From Cyanophora paradoxa (Eukaryota; Glaucocystophyceae; Cyanophorales; Cyanophoraceae), in the NCBI GenBank assembly GCA_004431415.1, contig QPMI01000701.1, positions 1 through 64,000 on the forward strand: a stretch of DNA of 64,000 nucleotides, read 5' to 3'. The stretch's first letter is position 1, and the number at the start of each line of letters is the position of its first letter. The position numbers and the translations under genes were made by a program. Under the pieces are notes generated by a model, which searched no databases, had not been told where the DNA came from, and worked only from the letters and a program-made list of their open reading frames with translations. Positions 41,451 to 51,650 of the stretch are shown here, piece by piece.

Positions 41451-41921
41451 CACGGCGGGCTGCAAACTCCAGGCGTCGGTCGCTCCAAGAATCGGAGCTC
41501 CGTGCTGGTGAAAGCGGGTGCAGGTACGTTTGTATCAAGTTAGCGCGCCTCTGTAGCTGGAGATCCCCCGGCGGCGAGAACACTAGCGCGGTAGCGCAGC
41601 CGCTCACCTCGCGCGCGTACCCCCCGATCCAGCTGGATCAAATCTTAACCGCCACCGAACCGTTGACGTGCGCTTAAGCTTCGGGCGCTCAGCGCGGCTG
41701 TTATTTGAGCTCGAGTTAGCCGCAAGGTACAAGCTCGAGCCGCCGCGCCGCCGCCCGCGACCCCGGCCCGGAGGAGAGGATCAGCGGTAGCTAAAGCTCA
41801 TGATCATGATCAAGCGCTAGTGCCGCGCCCCGGTCCCGGGCTCCGCAAGCTGCCGATCCAGGCGCATGAACTAATGCGCGTAAACTAGTACTATGGACTA
41901 GTACTATCAGGCTAGTATCAG
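41451..41921. other. Spacer between two minus-strand genes
   Basis: Upstream of the metallopeptidase and downstream of the AT-hook gene. No gene seen. A tcatgatcatgatca palindrome lies at about 41799-41813 and inverted tactagtactatggactagtacta at about 41883-41912. Confidence 0.4.
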
Positions 41922-44900
41922 CTATCGCCCCTGAGCGTCCACGGCGTAGAAAATGGGGCTTATCCGGGCCGCCGCCAGCACCTCGGCCACCGTCGTCACG
42001 CGGTTGAAGTCCTTGTCCCAGAGCTGCGGGCGGGAGGCGGTGAGGGGAAGGAGGGGCGGGGGCGGGGCCGGGGCCGGGGGGCGGGCGGGCCTCGACGAGG
42101 TGGACGCCGAAGTGGCGGGAGGCGTCGAGGAGGAGGGCGCCCACGTCGCCCCCGAAGCGCATCCCCCGCGTGCGCGTCTCCCCCGACTGCGGCAGCCGCC
42201 GCACGTTCAGCAGCGACGCCGTCTCCCCCGCCCACCCCGCCGCCCCCTGCAGCTGCCCCTCCTGCGCCTGCGCCTGCTGCTGCTGCTGCGCCCAGGCGGC
42301 GGCGGGGTGCGAGAAGGCGGCCCCCCCGAAGCAGGCGTACATCATCGCCTGCTGCGCCATCGCCGGGTGGCACATGACGGGCGCCATCCCGTACTGCGCC
42401 GCCGCCCCGTAGGGCGCCCCGCCGCCGCGCCCGCCCAGCCGCCCGCGCCCCGCATCGCCGCCGCATACTGCGCCTGCGCCTGCGCCGCCTGCGCCTGCGC
42501 CGCGGCCTGGGCCTGGGCCTGCGCTGCGGCCTGGGCCTGGGCCGCGGCGAAGGCCTGGGCCTGAGCCTGGGCGGAAATGGAGGAGGAGGAGGGGTCGAAG
42601 GAGGGCCGAGGAGCGCCCTCGGGGCGGCGGGGCGGGGGGCGGCGAGGCCGACCCCGACGAGGCCCCCCTTGGTCCTCCCCCTCCTCCACCTCCTCCCCTC
42701 CCCGCCGCTGCTCGCCCCTCGCTCTGCCGGCCCCCGGCCCGTCCGCGGCTGCGCGAGCGGAGGGGGCGCGGGGGCGGGGGCGGACCTGGCAGGAGCGGGA
42801 GCGGGGCCGGCGGGGGGGCGGCGGGAGCATGCGGCGGCGGAGACGTTGACGGCGAAGCCGAAGCGGGCGAGGAAGGCGCGGACGCGCTGGCGCCCCTCGG
42901 GGCTCTCCTGCGCGGGGTCCTGCACCCCGACCGCCGCCCGCTCCCCGGGCCCAAAGAGCGCCCGGTAGAAGGGCTGCTGCTCGTAGTCTGCGCCCCGCGC
43001 CCCGCCGCGGTGAGCCCCCGCCCCGCCCCCGACCCGCGAGGCCGGCACCCTCGAGGCGGTAGCACAGGCCGCGGCGGCTCGCCTCCTCGGGCCCCAGCGC
43101 TGCCGCCCCGCTCAGAGAGGCCGGGCGGGGCGCGCGGCCGGCGCACCGGCGATGAAGAGCGCGTCGCGCGTGCGGCGCGCAGCGAAGAGGCGCACGCCGT
43201 GCCGCAGGCCCATGCTCAGCTGCGCGGCGCTCGCGGGGCTGCGGCGCAGGCGGGGGGCGGGGCGGGGGCACGTTGGAGGTGCCCCAGTTGGTGCGGATGA
43301 AGAAGCGGGGGGGCTTGCAGGGGACGCAGTAGACGTGCGGGGGCAGGAGCTCGCACTCCTCGAGGGGCACGTTCTCCGCCGCCTCCTCGTCCGCCTCGGG
43401 CGGCTGCCCCTGCTGCAGCGCCGCCCGCCGCGCCTCGCTGGGGGCGAGCGCGAAGCAGTCGCAGCGGGCGAGGAGCCAGTCGAGGAGGCGCTTGGCGGCC
43501 GCCTGCGTGCCGGGGACGGGGTCGTGGACGCCGACGGCCGCCGCCGGCCCCTGCTCCCCGAAGAGCTCCCGGTAGAAGCCCTCCCCCGCGTACTCTGCCG
43601 CCCCCGCCCCCTCACCGCCCCGCCCTCCCCGCCCCGGCGCGAGGCGGGGCGGGCACCCCAGAGGGGGAAGCAGAGGCCCGGGCGGGTGGCGGCGGCGGCC
43701 CCGAAGAGGGCGATCGCGAGGCGGTCGCGGGCCCGGGAGAGGGCATCCGCCGCGCCCCCCGTCCTCCGCACCCGCACCCGCACCTGCGGCCCCGGGGCGC
43801 GTCAGCGGGGGGAGGGGGCGGGGGGGCGGGGGGGAGCCGGCCTCGACGTCGCCCCAGGTGAAGGCGACCTCGTAGGAGAGCTCGCCGAGGCCCGAGCAGC
43901 GCGACGCCGGCAGCTCCTCCACGTCCGGCGGCAGCCCCGCCCCCGCCCCGCCCCCGCCCCCTCGCCACCCGCACCCGCGCAGCCGGCCCCCGCCGCGGCG
44001 CCGGCGGCGAGGCAGGGGCGGCGGGAGCGGTGCCCGGGGGGCGGGGGAGGGGAGGGAGGGCGCCGAGGGAGCGGAGGAAGGCGCGGAGGCGGCGGCGGGC
44101 GGGGCGGGTGCCTGGGTGGGGGTCGCGGAGGCCGACGGCGGGGGTGTGTGCGGGGCCGAAGAGGGCGCGGTAGAAGGGCTCGCGCTCGTACTCGAGCGGC
44201 TCGAAGGAGAGGTCGTGCTGCAGCGCGTCCGCGGGGCCGTGCAGCGCCAGCAGCGCCCGGTCCCGCCACTGCATGAACGCCTGCGCCTCCGTGCCCCGCC
44301 CGAGGGCGGCCCGGAAGGGCGCCCCGCCCCACTCCAGGTCCAGGTGGTCCACCCCCTCCGGCGAGATCGCCCACTGCGGGAGCGGCCCCGCCCGCCACTC
44401 CTCCGCCCCCTCCCCCTCGCTCCCCTCCCCCGGGGCCCCCGCCGGGGCCGCCCGCGCCTCCTCCCGCTCCTCCTTGGGGGCCACGGCGGGGGCCTCCTGC
44501 GGGAAGCGCTGGGCCTCGGGCGGGGCGGGGCGGGTTGAGAAGGAGGACGGACCTGGAGGGCGCCGACGGCGCGGAGGTACTCGACGAGGCGCCAGCGGCC
44601 GGGCAGCGTGCCGGGCTCGGGGTCGTGCACGCCGACCCGGGGCGGCTCCGCCGAGGCGAAGAGCTCCCGGTAGAAGCGCTCCCCCGCGTACTCTGCGCCG
44701 CCCCTCAGAGGCGGCCCCGCCGCCGCGCACGGGCCGCGCGCTGGCGCGCGCCCTCGAGCGGGTGCTCCAAGCGCGAGGCCGCCTCCGCCGGGCCGAGGCA
44801 GGCGATGATCACCCGGTCCCGCTCCCGCCCCGCCCCCTGCCGCCCCCCGTCGCACCAGCCGGCCCCAGAGCGAGCGCCGCCGCGCCGCGCCGCGCACATC

Positions 44901-45600
44901 GACGCCGCACTGGAGGGGGACGATGAACTGCGGGGCGCGTCGGGCGGGACGGGGCGGGGCGGGGCGGGGCGGAGGGGGCCGGGGGCGCGCGGGCGCACGT
45001 TGGCGCGGCGCCACTTGAGCTGGACGTAGTAGTGGCTCCCCGAGTAGAAGAGGCACCGCGGCAGGAGGTTCCCCCGCTCGTCCACGCACCGGCTGCGGCC
45101 CCCCGCCTGCGCCGCGCCCCCCGCTTGCGCCGCGCCCCCCGTATGCGCCGCGCCCCGGAGCGATCGCCAGCGCGCCCGGGCACCTCAGAGGCGGCATCCG
45201 CCTTCTTCCGCGGGCGCCCCCTTCCCCTTCTGCGCGGCATCCCCTTCCCCTTGGCCTCCTCCTCCTCCTCCTCCTCCTCCTCCTCGTCCTCCTCCTCCTC
45301 GTCCTCCTCGTCCTCGTCCGCCCCGTCCGCCTCCTCCCGCTCCTGCCCCCCCGCTTCCGCCTCCGCTTCCGCCTCCTCTCTCCGGAGCGCAGCCATTCCG
45401 GTCATTTCCTCGCGACGCACAGCTCCGGCCTGGAAGGGTGCATCCGTGAGCGCGCGCTGCGGAAGCGGTCGGCGCAGAAGCGAAGGTGGCACGGACCGCG
45501 TCGTCCGTCTCGTCGGCATCCCCTTTCGACGCCTCGCTTCCCTGCTCGGAATTCAGCGGAACGCCGCCGTTACATCACCGCCCCAACTCACTTTCTTCAT
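41922..45600 (-). CDS. AT-hook nuclear protein with tandem unrecognised domain
   Basis: Exon 1 is MKK (45600-45592, donor gtgagt). Exon 2 reads RALTDAPFQAGAVRREEMTG, a poly-Glu block and an AT-hook, PRRRGRGRPRKKAD, which binds the minor groove of AT-rich DNA. Then CLFYSGSHYYVQLKWRRANV, and a module repeated four times: FYRELFASAEPPRVGVHDPE, FYRALFGPAHTPAVGLRDPH, FYRELFGEQGPAAAVGVHDP and FYRALFGPGERAAVGVQDPA. Each is followed by a basic helix (RRRLRAFLRSLGA; KRLLDWLLARCDCFAL; QRVRAFLARFGFAVNV) and mostly preceded by a strand-like RDRVIIACLGP, RDRALLALHGP, RDRLAIALFGA or RDALFIAGAPA. The C-terminus is Gln/Ala-rich (QAQAQAAAQAQ), then MRFGGDVGALLLDASRHFGV and ISPIFYAVDAQGR, stop at 41922. The repeated module matches no family I know. 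Probably a DNA-binding regulator. Confidence 0.6.
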
Positions 45601-46071
45601 CGTCGGTTCGGGCGGCGCGGGCGCAGGCTCCTCCTCATGACCGCGCCGCACCCGCTTTGCCGAGCTGCGAAACTCCTCTGCGCGGCTAATAGCGTTGGGG
45701 GCCGCCACACAGAGCGGCGGAGCGCTTCTGCGGACCGTCTTTGGAACCGACTTCGTCGTCTTCGTCAGAGGGTTGATCGGCGCCGGCCGTTGGCACGCTG
45801 CTGTCGATCATGAAGTTGCAGCACTTAGCCGTCGAGCCTCCGGGATCCAGCGCCGAACCAACAGGCTGTGTGCGGGTGTACCCCGCCCCGCCGATCGAAT
45901 TCTAAATTCCGGCTTCACCGCCCTTGAACACCGGCGGAAAGCGCTTGGAGCGATTTGCTTGGTGGAACTCCGACGAAGCACAACTGAGCGAACCCTCGGT
46001 ATCATTTGCCGGGCTCAAATGCCGCCGAGGCCGCGAACGTGCGCGGCTTGCTTTTTGTCGCTCTACGACGC
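45601..46071. other. Probable bidirectional promoter region
   Basis: Lies between the AT-hook gene (minus, start 45600) and the Nudix gene (plus, start uncertain). Part may be 5' exons of the Nudix gene. No repeat or RNA gene seen. Confidence 0.35.
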
Positions 46072-47233
46072 ATGCGGACTGGCGCTCTTCCTCCTCCGGA
46101 CTGCGACGTTCAAGAAAACTTTGCCCAGGCCAGGTAGACGGCGATGCGCGCCCCGCCGTGTGCTGGCCCGACACGCAACCGCAGTTGCGAGCTTTGACGA
46201 CGCCACGCTCTCTCGAATCCGCGCAAGGCTGGCCGCCAGGCCACCCCGGCGCCTTCACCGGGAGCCCGATTGCGCCGTGCTTGTGCCCCTCGTGACAGTT
46301 GGACGAGAGAAAGAGCCGGCGCTTCTCTTCACGAGACGGCCTGTCAAGCTGCGCTCTCACGCCGGCCAGGTGATCCGGGCCCCCGAAAGCCGCGCCGGCG
46401 GGGCGCCCCCTCGAAGCGCCTCGAGCTCACACGCAAGCGCGCGCACAGGTCTGCTTCCCCGGTGGCCGGGTGCGCGAGCGAGGCGGCTCTCGCGCAGGGC
46501 TCGCGGGGCGCGCCTGCTGAGCCGGCGGGCGGGGCGGGGCGTGCAGCGAGACGCGGAGGACGGGTCGCTGGAAGAGTGCGCGCTGCGGGAGCTGGAGGAG
46601 GAGGTGGGCGTGCCCCGCGCCCGCGTGCAGCTCCTCGGCGCCTTCCACGCCTGCATGACCCTCGGTGGTCGCCCCCGCCCCGGCCCCGCCCCGCCCCGCG
46701 CCCCTCCCGCCTGGCGCTGACGCGGGGCGGCGGGGCAGGCTCGGGGCACGTGGTGAGCCCCGTGCTGGGCTGGCTCGGCGCCTTCGAGGACCTCAAGATC
46801 GCCCCCTCGCCCGACGAGGTGCACCCCCCGCCCCCCTCACCCTTTACCCCCCCCCCCCCGACCGGGGTACGGTGGGCAGGTGGACGCGGTCTTCGCGACG
46901 CGGCTGTGCGACCTGGCGGACCCCGCCTTCACCCTGCCCCCGACCCTCGCCTCCGCCGACGGGCCCGTCTTCAGGGCCCCGCCCCGGTGCCTCCGACCCG
47001 CCCGCGCCCGCCGTCGCCCTCTCATCCCGCCCGCCCTCCCGCGCGGAGCGCCAGAGCCGGCTCGCCAGAGGGCGCCGCAACGCCCATCTGGGGAATGGCG
47101 CGCCCTGCCCTCCCCCCGCGCCCCGCGCGCGGCGGGGCTGACGTGGGGGCGGCAGACGGCGCGGCTGACCTGGGAGGTGCTTGACGGCGTCCTCTCCGAT
47201 CCCGACGACCCCACCGCCCCCCGCACAGATTAG
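46072..47233 (+). CDS. Nudix hydrolase, CoA-diphosphatase-like (start approximate)
   Basis: Exons read FDDATLSRIRARLAARPPRR, REPDCAVLVPLVTV, KEPALLFTRRPVKLRSHAGQ then, after a gtgatc..gcacag intron, VCFPGGR, then DAEDGSLEECALRELEEEVG VPRARVQLLG. SHAGQ-CFPGGR followed by the Nudix helix RELEEEVG is typical of coenzyme-A pyrophosphatases (NUDT7/8 type), which cut CoA or its esters, mostly in peroxisomes or mitochondria. The Nudix glutamates that bind Mg are present. Later exons: SGHVVSPVLGWLGAFEDLKI, APSPDEV, DAVFATRLCDLADPAF, LTWEVLDGVLSDPDD, stop at 47231. The last residues PRTD are not a clear peroxisomal SKL-type signal. The 5' exon and start codon are not resolved. Confidence 0.7.
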
Positions 47234-47658
47234 CCCGCCCCGAGGGCCCCAGCTCCCCGGCGTCCCTCTCCTCCCGCCATCGTGCTCGGATCTTGTGTTC
47301 GTTTTCGTCACATGAACTGTACTTGATTCGTGGCCCCTCGACTTGTCTGCTGTACACCTCAAGCCGGCGCCATGCCCGCCGCCCCTCTCTCGGCCACGAG
47401 CCAGCTGGAGCAAACGGGGCGGGAATAATGAAGTACGCATTCGATTCACATAGTCTTACAACAACAGCAGCATCATGTCTGCACAGGCTCTCAAAATTGG
47501 TCATAAATACGCTTCATAACTAAAACTAGGGCAAGTGTTATGCAGGCACGCCCGGATCCCGTCTACCCAAGCTGCCGAGGGAGGAGCCTAGAGGCAACAT
47601 GAAACTGAACTGCACAGGAGAGCGCGGCGGCGCGCGCCGGCCGGCCGCGAGGAGAGGT
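47234..47658. other. Convergent intergenic region
   Basis: 3' flanks of the Nudix and carbonic anhydrase genes. A moderately AT-rich segment at 47420-47530 contains caacaacagcagcatcatg. No gene seen. Confidence 0.4.
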
Positions 47659-49143
47659 TTACGCGAGGGTCTTCTTCTCGCCGTTGACGACGGCGTAGGC
47701 GCCGGTGGGGAAGATGTAGTCCGAGCCGCCGGGGCCGTGGATCTGGATGCCGGTGAAGACGGCGTAGTCGCAGTTCTTGCCCTTGGTCGACTTCTCGATG
47801 TAGCCCTGGAGGTACTCGGCCTGGGCCTCGGCGGCGGCCTGGGTGATCTCGGGGAGGCTCTTCTCGCCGCCGGCGCCGAGCTTGTCGAAGACGAGCTGGG
47901 CGAGGAGCGACTCCTCGAGGTCGCCGAAGTCAACCTCGGGGCGCTTGTCCATCTTGCCGTTCTTGTACCGGCCCTGGATCGCCACCAGCGCGCCGCACGC
48001 GTTGGACGGCGCAGCCCGGCCCACGCGGTTGCACGCCCCGATCGTCCCGTCCTCGCCGATGGCGATGTGCGGCGCCGCAATGAACACTGCGCGAGGCGGC
48101 TCAGCGACGCCGGCGGCTGCGAGGAGGGGCGCGCCAGGGGCACTGCGCACCGTACTTCTCCTTCTTGTCATCGCCGGTCTGGGGGGAGTGCGCCTCCGCC
48201 GCGCCGAACGCCGTCACACCCGCCGAAAGCATGCCGCCCATGCCCGCCAGGCCGGAGAGGTCGAACTGACCAGGGCGGAGAGTCAGCGCACAGTGCAGAG
48301 AGGCGCGGCGAGGGCACAGCGGGGCAGGCTCACCGCGCCGACGGCACCCTGGGCCCACGCGCCCTCGATCTTGCGGAAGAGGGGCTGGCAGAGCTCATCG
48401 CGGCACAGGCAGATGGCGGGGATGACGTTCTGCAGGGGGTAAGGGCCGGAACGGGGCGGGGCGGGGCGAGCGAGGGGCAGGGGCACCTTGCCGTTGAAGC
48501 CGAGGGGGTTCAGCTTCTTCTGGGTCTCCTTGATGAACGCCTCGCCGGTCACCGCGCCGGGGTAGAGCGCCTCGAGCTGCTCAGTGAAGGCCTTGGTCGC
48601 GGTGGCGGCGCTGCGCGGCGGGGCCGATCAGCGGGGAAGGCCGGCGCCAGGGCGGGGCGGGGCGGGGCGCACGCGAAGGCGGGCTTGGTCTTGACGGAGA
48701 GGAGGGCCTGGAGGGAGACGGCGGCCGCGGCGCCCATGACGGTACGGCGGCTGGTGGTCATCTTCTTCTCCTCGGCGACGGGCTGCGCGCGCCGGCCATC
48801 ATTAGCCATCGGTCCAGCAGCGAGGCGACGCGAGGCGAGGCTAGGACCGTCCGCTAGGCTCTAGCAAGGCTACGAGAGCAACGTACGCGCTCGCCTACGT
48901 GCGCGCGCGGTCGGCGGGGCGGCGAACCTTCTCGGCGGAGGCGGAGACCGAGAAGGAGGTGGAGGGGGCGGCGCGGGCGGCCTTCTTGGCGACGGCATCG
49001 CCGAAGAACGCCTTGTTCTGGACGCGCGCGGCGCAGCCGCAGGCCGGGCCATGGCCGCAGGGGGCCTTCACGCAGACGGCCGAGGCGGTGCTGACGGCCT
49101 GGCTGGCGCCGACGACGGGGGCGACGGTGGCGAACGCGTTCAT
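47659..49143 (-). CDS. LCIB-type theta carbonic anhydrase with plastid and Tat-type lumen signals
   Basis: Exon 1 (49143-48928) encodes MNAFATVAPVVGASQAVSTA.., a muroplast transit peptide with the diagnostic Phe at residue 4, ending ..SASAEK. Exon 2 continues PVAEEKKMTTSRRTVMGAAA, AVSLQALLSVKTKPAFA and, after an intron, AATATKAF: a twin-arginine motif, hydrophobic core and A-F-A cleavage site, i.e. a Tat-type thylakoid-lumen signal. The enzyme part reads FTEQLEALYPGAVTGEAF, NVIPAICLCRDELCQPLFRK, FDLSGLAGMGGMLSAGVTAF, APHIAIGEDGTIGACNRVGR, SNACGALVAIQGRY, DFGDLEESLLAQLVFDKL, NCDYAVFTGIQIHGPGGSDY, ending KKTLA. Zinc ligands Cys (CRDE), His (APHIA) and Cys (NACGAL) are kept. It should interconvert CO2 and bicarbonate, as the lumenal theta carbonic anhydrase of diatoms does in pyrenoid-penetrating thylakoids. 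Confidence 0.85.
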
Positions 49144-49714
49144 GGTGCTGGCTGGGAGGGAGGCGGGAGGGCGGCGAACTTACTACACGACTGTCCGCCG
49201 GTTCTTCGCAGCTGCCGGGTCAACCTCGGTCCCCGTTGCGAACTGGCCCGCTGTTATAGGGTTCAAAAAAGTAATAGTGGGAGAAATTTTATTAAAGAAT
49301 GTCATTTCGAGGATGATGGAGCGATAAAGAGCTGCTGGGATAATGATAGTCATGATCACGGGGTGCCTCAAGGGGGCACCCCTACGGATCCCCTACGGCC
49401 ACCTGCACCCGATCGAGCGCGCGCGGCCGTACGCGTTCGCGTACGCGTGTACGTGTCACAGTGTCCCTGCGCGGCCGGCGCGGCAGCCGCGGCTATACGC
49501 GCTAGCTATAGCTGTAGCTTGCGGTGCACGTGCGGCCCATATGGCAAGAGTCCCGACTTCATCGATATCCAAGATTCCCAGATAGACGTTCTCCAGAGGC
49601 CGGAAGCGGTGGGCGGGGTCTCGAGCGAAGTCCTGCTATTCACTGAACCTACACTGTGACAGCTAGTCTAGATCTGCCTGGGTCCTGCGTAAGCTAGCGG
49701 GCGGCGGCGGGGCC
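49144..49714. other. Promoter region of theta carbonic anhydrase 1
   Basis: Upstream of the minus-strand gene starting at 49143. 49255-49360 is AT-rich (ttcaaaaaagtaatagtggg; aattttattaaagaatgtc), a likely promoter core. cgcgtacgcgttcgcgtacgcgtgtacgtg at about 49425-49455 is an alternating purine/pyrimidine run. Confidence 0.4.
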
Positions 49715-51650
49715 TCATGTGTCGAACTCGCCGAGGGGCTCCGAGGCTGCCTCGATGGCGACGGTGCCCTCGAGCAGGGGCAGGTCCTCCTCCCCCTCGA
49801 AGTAGTACTCCGCGTACCCCGCCTCCGCCTCCGCCGCCGCCGCCGCCGCCTCCCCGCCCGCCGGAGTAACCGTCTCCGTCGGCGTGGTTTCGGTGGCAGG
49901 GGGGGTCTGGGCCGGAGGGGTAGTTTCGGGGGTGGTCTGGGTGGTGGGAGGGGTGGTGGTCTCGGGAGTCGTCGCGGGAGGGGTCTGGGAGGCGGGAGGG
50001 GCGTCGGAATCGCCGCTGCCGCTAGCGTCGGCGTCGGCCTCGTCGGTGTCGGCGTCGGGGGCGTTGGGGTCGGGGGTGAGGGCGCCGGTGGTGGCGTCGA
50101 AGGTGGATGTGATGTTCTCGTTGACCGCCTGGGGCACCACCTTGATGCCCTTGCCGTCCACGTTGTTCACGTAGCTGCGCGCGCGCGCCCAAGTCGGTCA
50201 GCGCGGGGCCGGGGAGGCGGGGCGGGGCGGGGCGGGGCGGGGCGGGCGTACTTGATGAGGTTGGTGGCGCAGGTGCCGGGGTTGGTGACGGTGGGCGTCT
50301 CGGCGCTGGCCGTCTTCTCGTCGAACTCGAGGCCCTGCACCTGGTACTCCTCCCACGACTTCTTCAGGTCCATCAGGAAGTTGCTCGCCCCCGCGGGGGC
50401 TGGCGGGAAGGCGATGACGGTCGGCACGCCCATCGTGCCCGTGTAGCCGATGTCGTGGAAAAAGGCGCCGGCCTCGGTGCTGCCCTGCTCGTGCACGATG
50501 TTGATGTCGATGCGGGCGATGACGACCTTGTCGGCCGCCGTCTTCTGTAGGTCGCACGCCGCCTTGTCCATCTCGGGGCCGAACATGCGGCAGAACTTGC
50601 AGTTCGCCTCGTCGGTCACCACGACGAGCACCGTCTTGTCCTTGCCAATGAGCTCCCGCGCCTCGGCCCACTTCATGCTCTTCGCGCACTGCTCCCGCTC
50701 GATGATCGCCCCCGCCACGATCCCCGTGTCCGCCGACGTCGCGTCCTTCGCCGTCTCGTCCGCCGTCACCGTGTTGCCCTTCGGCAGCACCACGTTGCCC
50801 TCCGCGTCCACCGTCGGCTCCGCCGCCGTCTGCTCGGCCGGCTGCGTCGTCTGCTCGGCCGGCTGCGTCGTCTGCTCGGCCGGCTGCGTCGTCTGCTCGG
50901 CCGGCGGCGTCGTCTGCTCGGCCGGCGGCGTCGTCTGCTCGGCCGGCGGCGTCGTCTGCTCGGCCGGCGGCGTCTGCTCGTCGGCGAACGCGAGCTCGCC
51001 GTCATCGTCGACCATCGCGACGGCCTCGTCCAGCTGGCTCGCCCCCGACGCCGAGAACTTCTGCGCCCAGCGCACGTCAGGGGGGCGAGTGGGGCGCCGG
51101 GGAAGGGCCCGGGCGCACGCTGCCGAGGCCTGCGACGAAGTTCGTGAACGCGTCCCCCGCGCTGCCGTCAGTAGTGCCTGTGTAGAAGACGTGCGTGCTC
51201 TTCGAGAAGCCGGTCTGGCCCTGCAGGTTCGGCGAGAACGCCACGATGGTCGGAGCCGACTCAATCTTCAGTTCGTTGATAATCTGCGGGCGTGCAGACG
51301 CTCAGCGCGACACGGCGGGTACCGCAGGCGCCCCCGGCAGGGCGCAATCGCACCGCCTGCAGCTCCGCAGCCTCCGCGTCCGTCCGGTCGGCGGTGATGT
51401 CGACAGGCACCTTGTAGAACTTTGTGCTGTCGCTGGCATACGAATTCGCAACACTGTTGTAGACGGGGTCGAAGCTTTGGCACTGCGCATCGGAGTCTTA
51501 GGAGCCGGCTCTTTAGTGGCGCGGCTGTCGAGCAGGACCGAGACGCACGAATCCGCAGTTATCCACGTCGCCAATGTTGGCGATAATGGTATCCTGCGTT
51601 CCGTCGAAGATCTTCGCCTTCAGATCCGCCCACGAGATTGTCTGGGCCAT
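49715..51650 (-). CDS. Double thioredoxin-fold protein with PAEQTT repeats and GYAxYxFEG tail
   Basis: Start at 51650: MAQTISWADLKAKIFDGTQD, then IIANIGDVDNCGF spliced to CQSFDPVYNSVANSYASDST, forming a CGFC redox pair across the intron; KFYKVPVDITADRTDAEAAE and IINELKIESAPTIVAFSPNL, with the cis-Pro site APT. A linker follows with seven PAEQTT(P/Q) repeats (50827-50985). Second domain: MKWAEARELIGKDKTVLVVV, TDEANCKFCRMFGPEMDKAA (CKFC pair), KVVIARIDINIVHEQGS, TGTMGVPTVIAFP (cis-Pro), LKKSWEEYQVQGLEF. The C-terminal part is Asp/Thr/Pro-rich (TPPATTPETTTPPTTQ) and ends EAEAGYAEYYFEGEEDLPLL..GEFDT, stop at 49715. Two active-site pairs suggest thiol-disulfide exchange. No signal peptide or transit peptide is seen. 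Confidence 0.75.
50827..50985. repeat. 21-bp coding repeat (PAEQTTP/PAEQTTQ)
   Basis: Seven units of gtctgctcggccggcggcgt c or its ctgcgtc variant on the plus strand, read on the minus strand as PAEQTTP (four) then PAEQTTQ (three). The two unit types are in separate blocks, showing stepwise expansion. Confidence 0.9.

Noticed and set aside
49715..51650. Protein disulfide isomerase of the ER
   Set aside because: Two thioredoxin folds suggest PDI, but there is no signal peptide, no KDEL-like end, and the pairs are CGFC and CKFC rather than CGHC.
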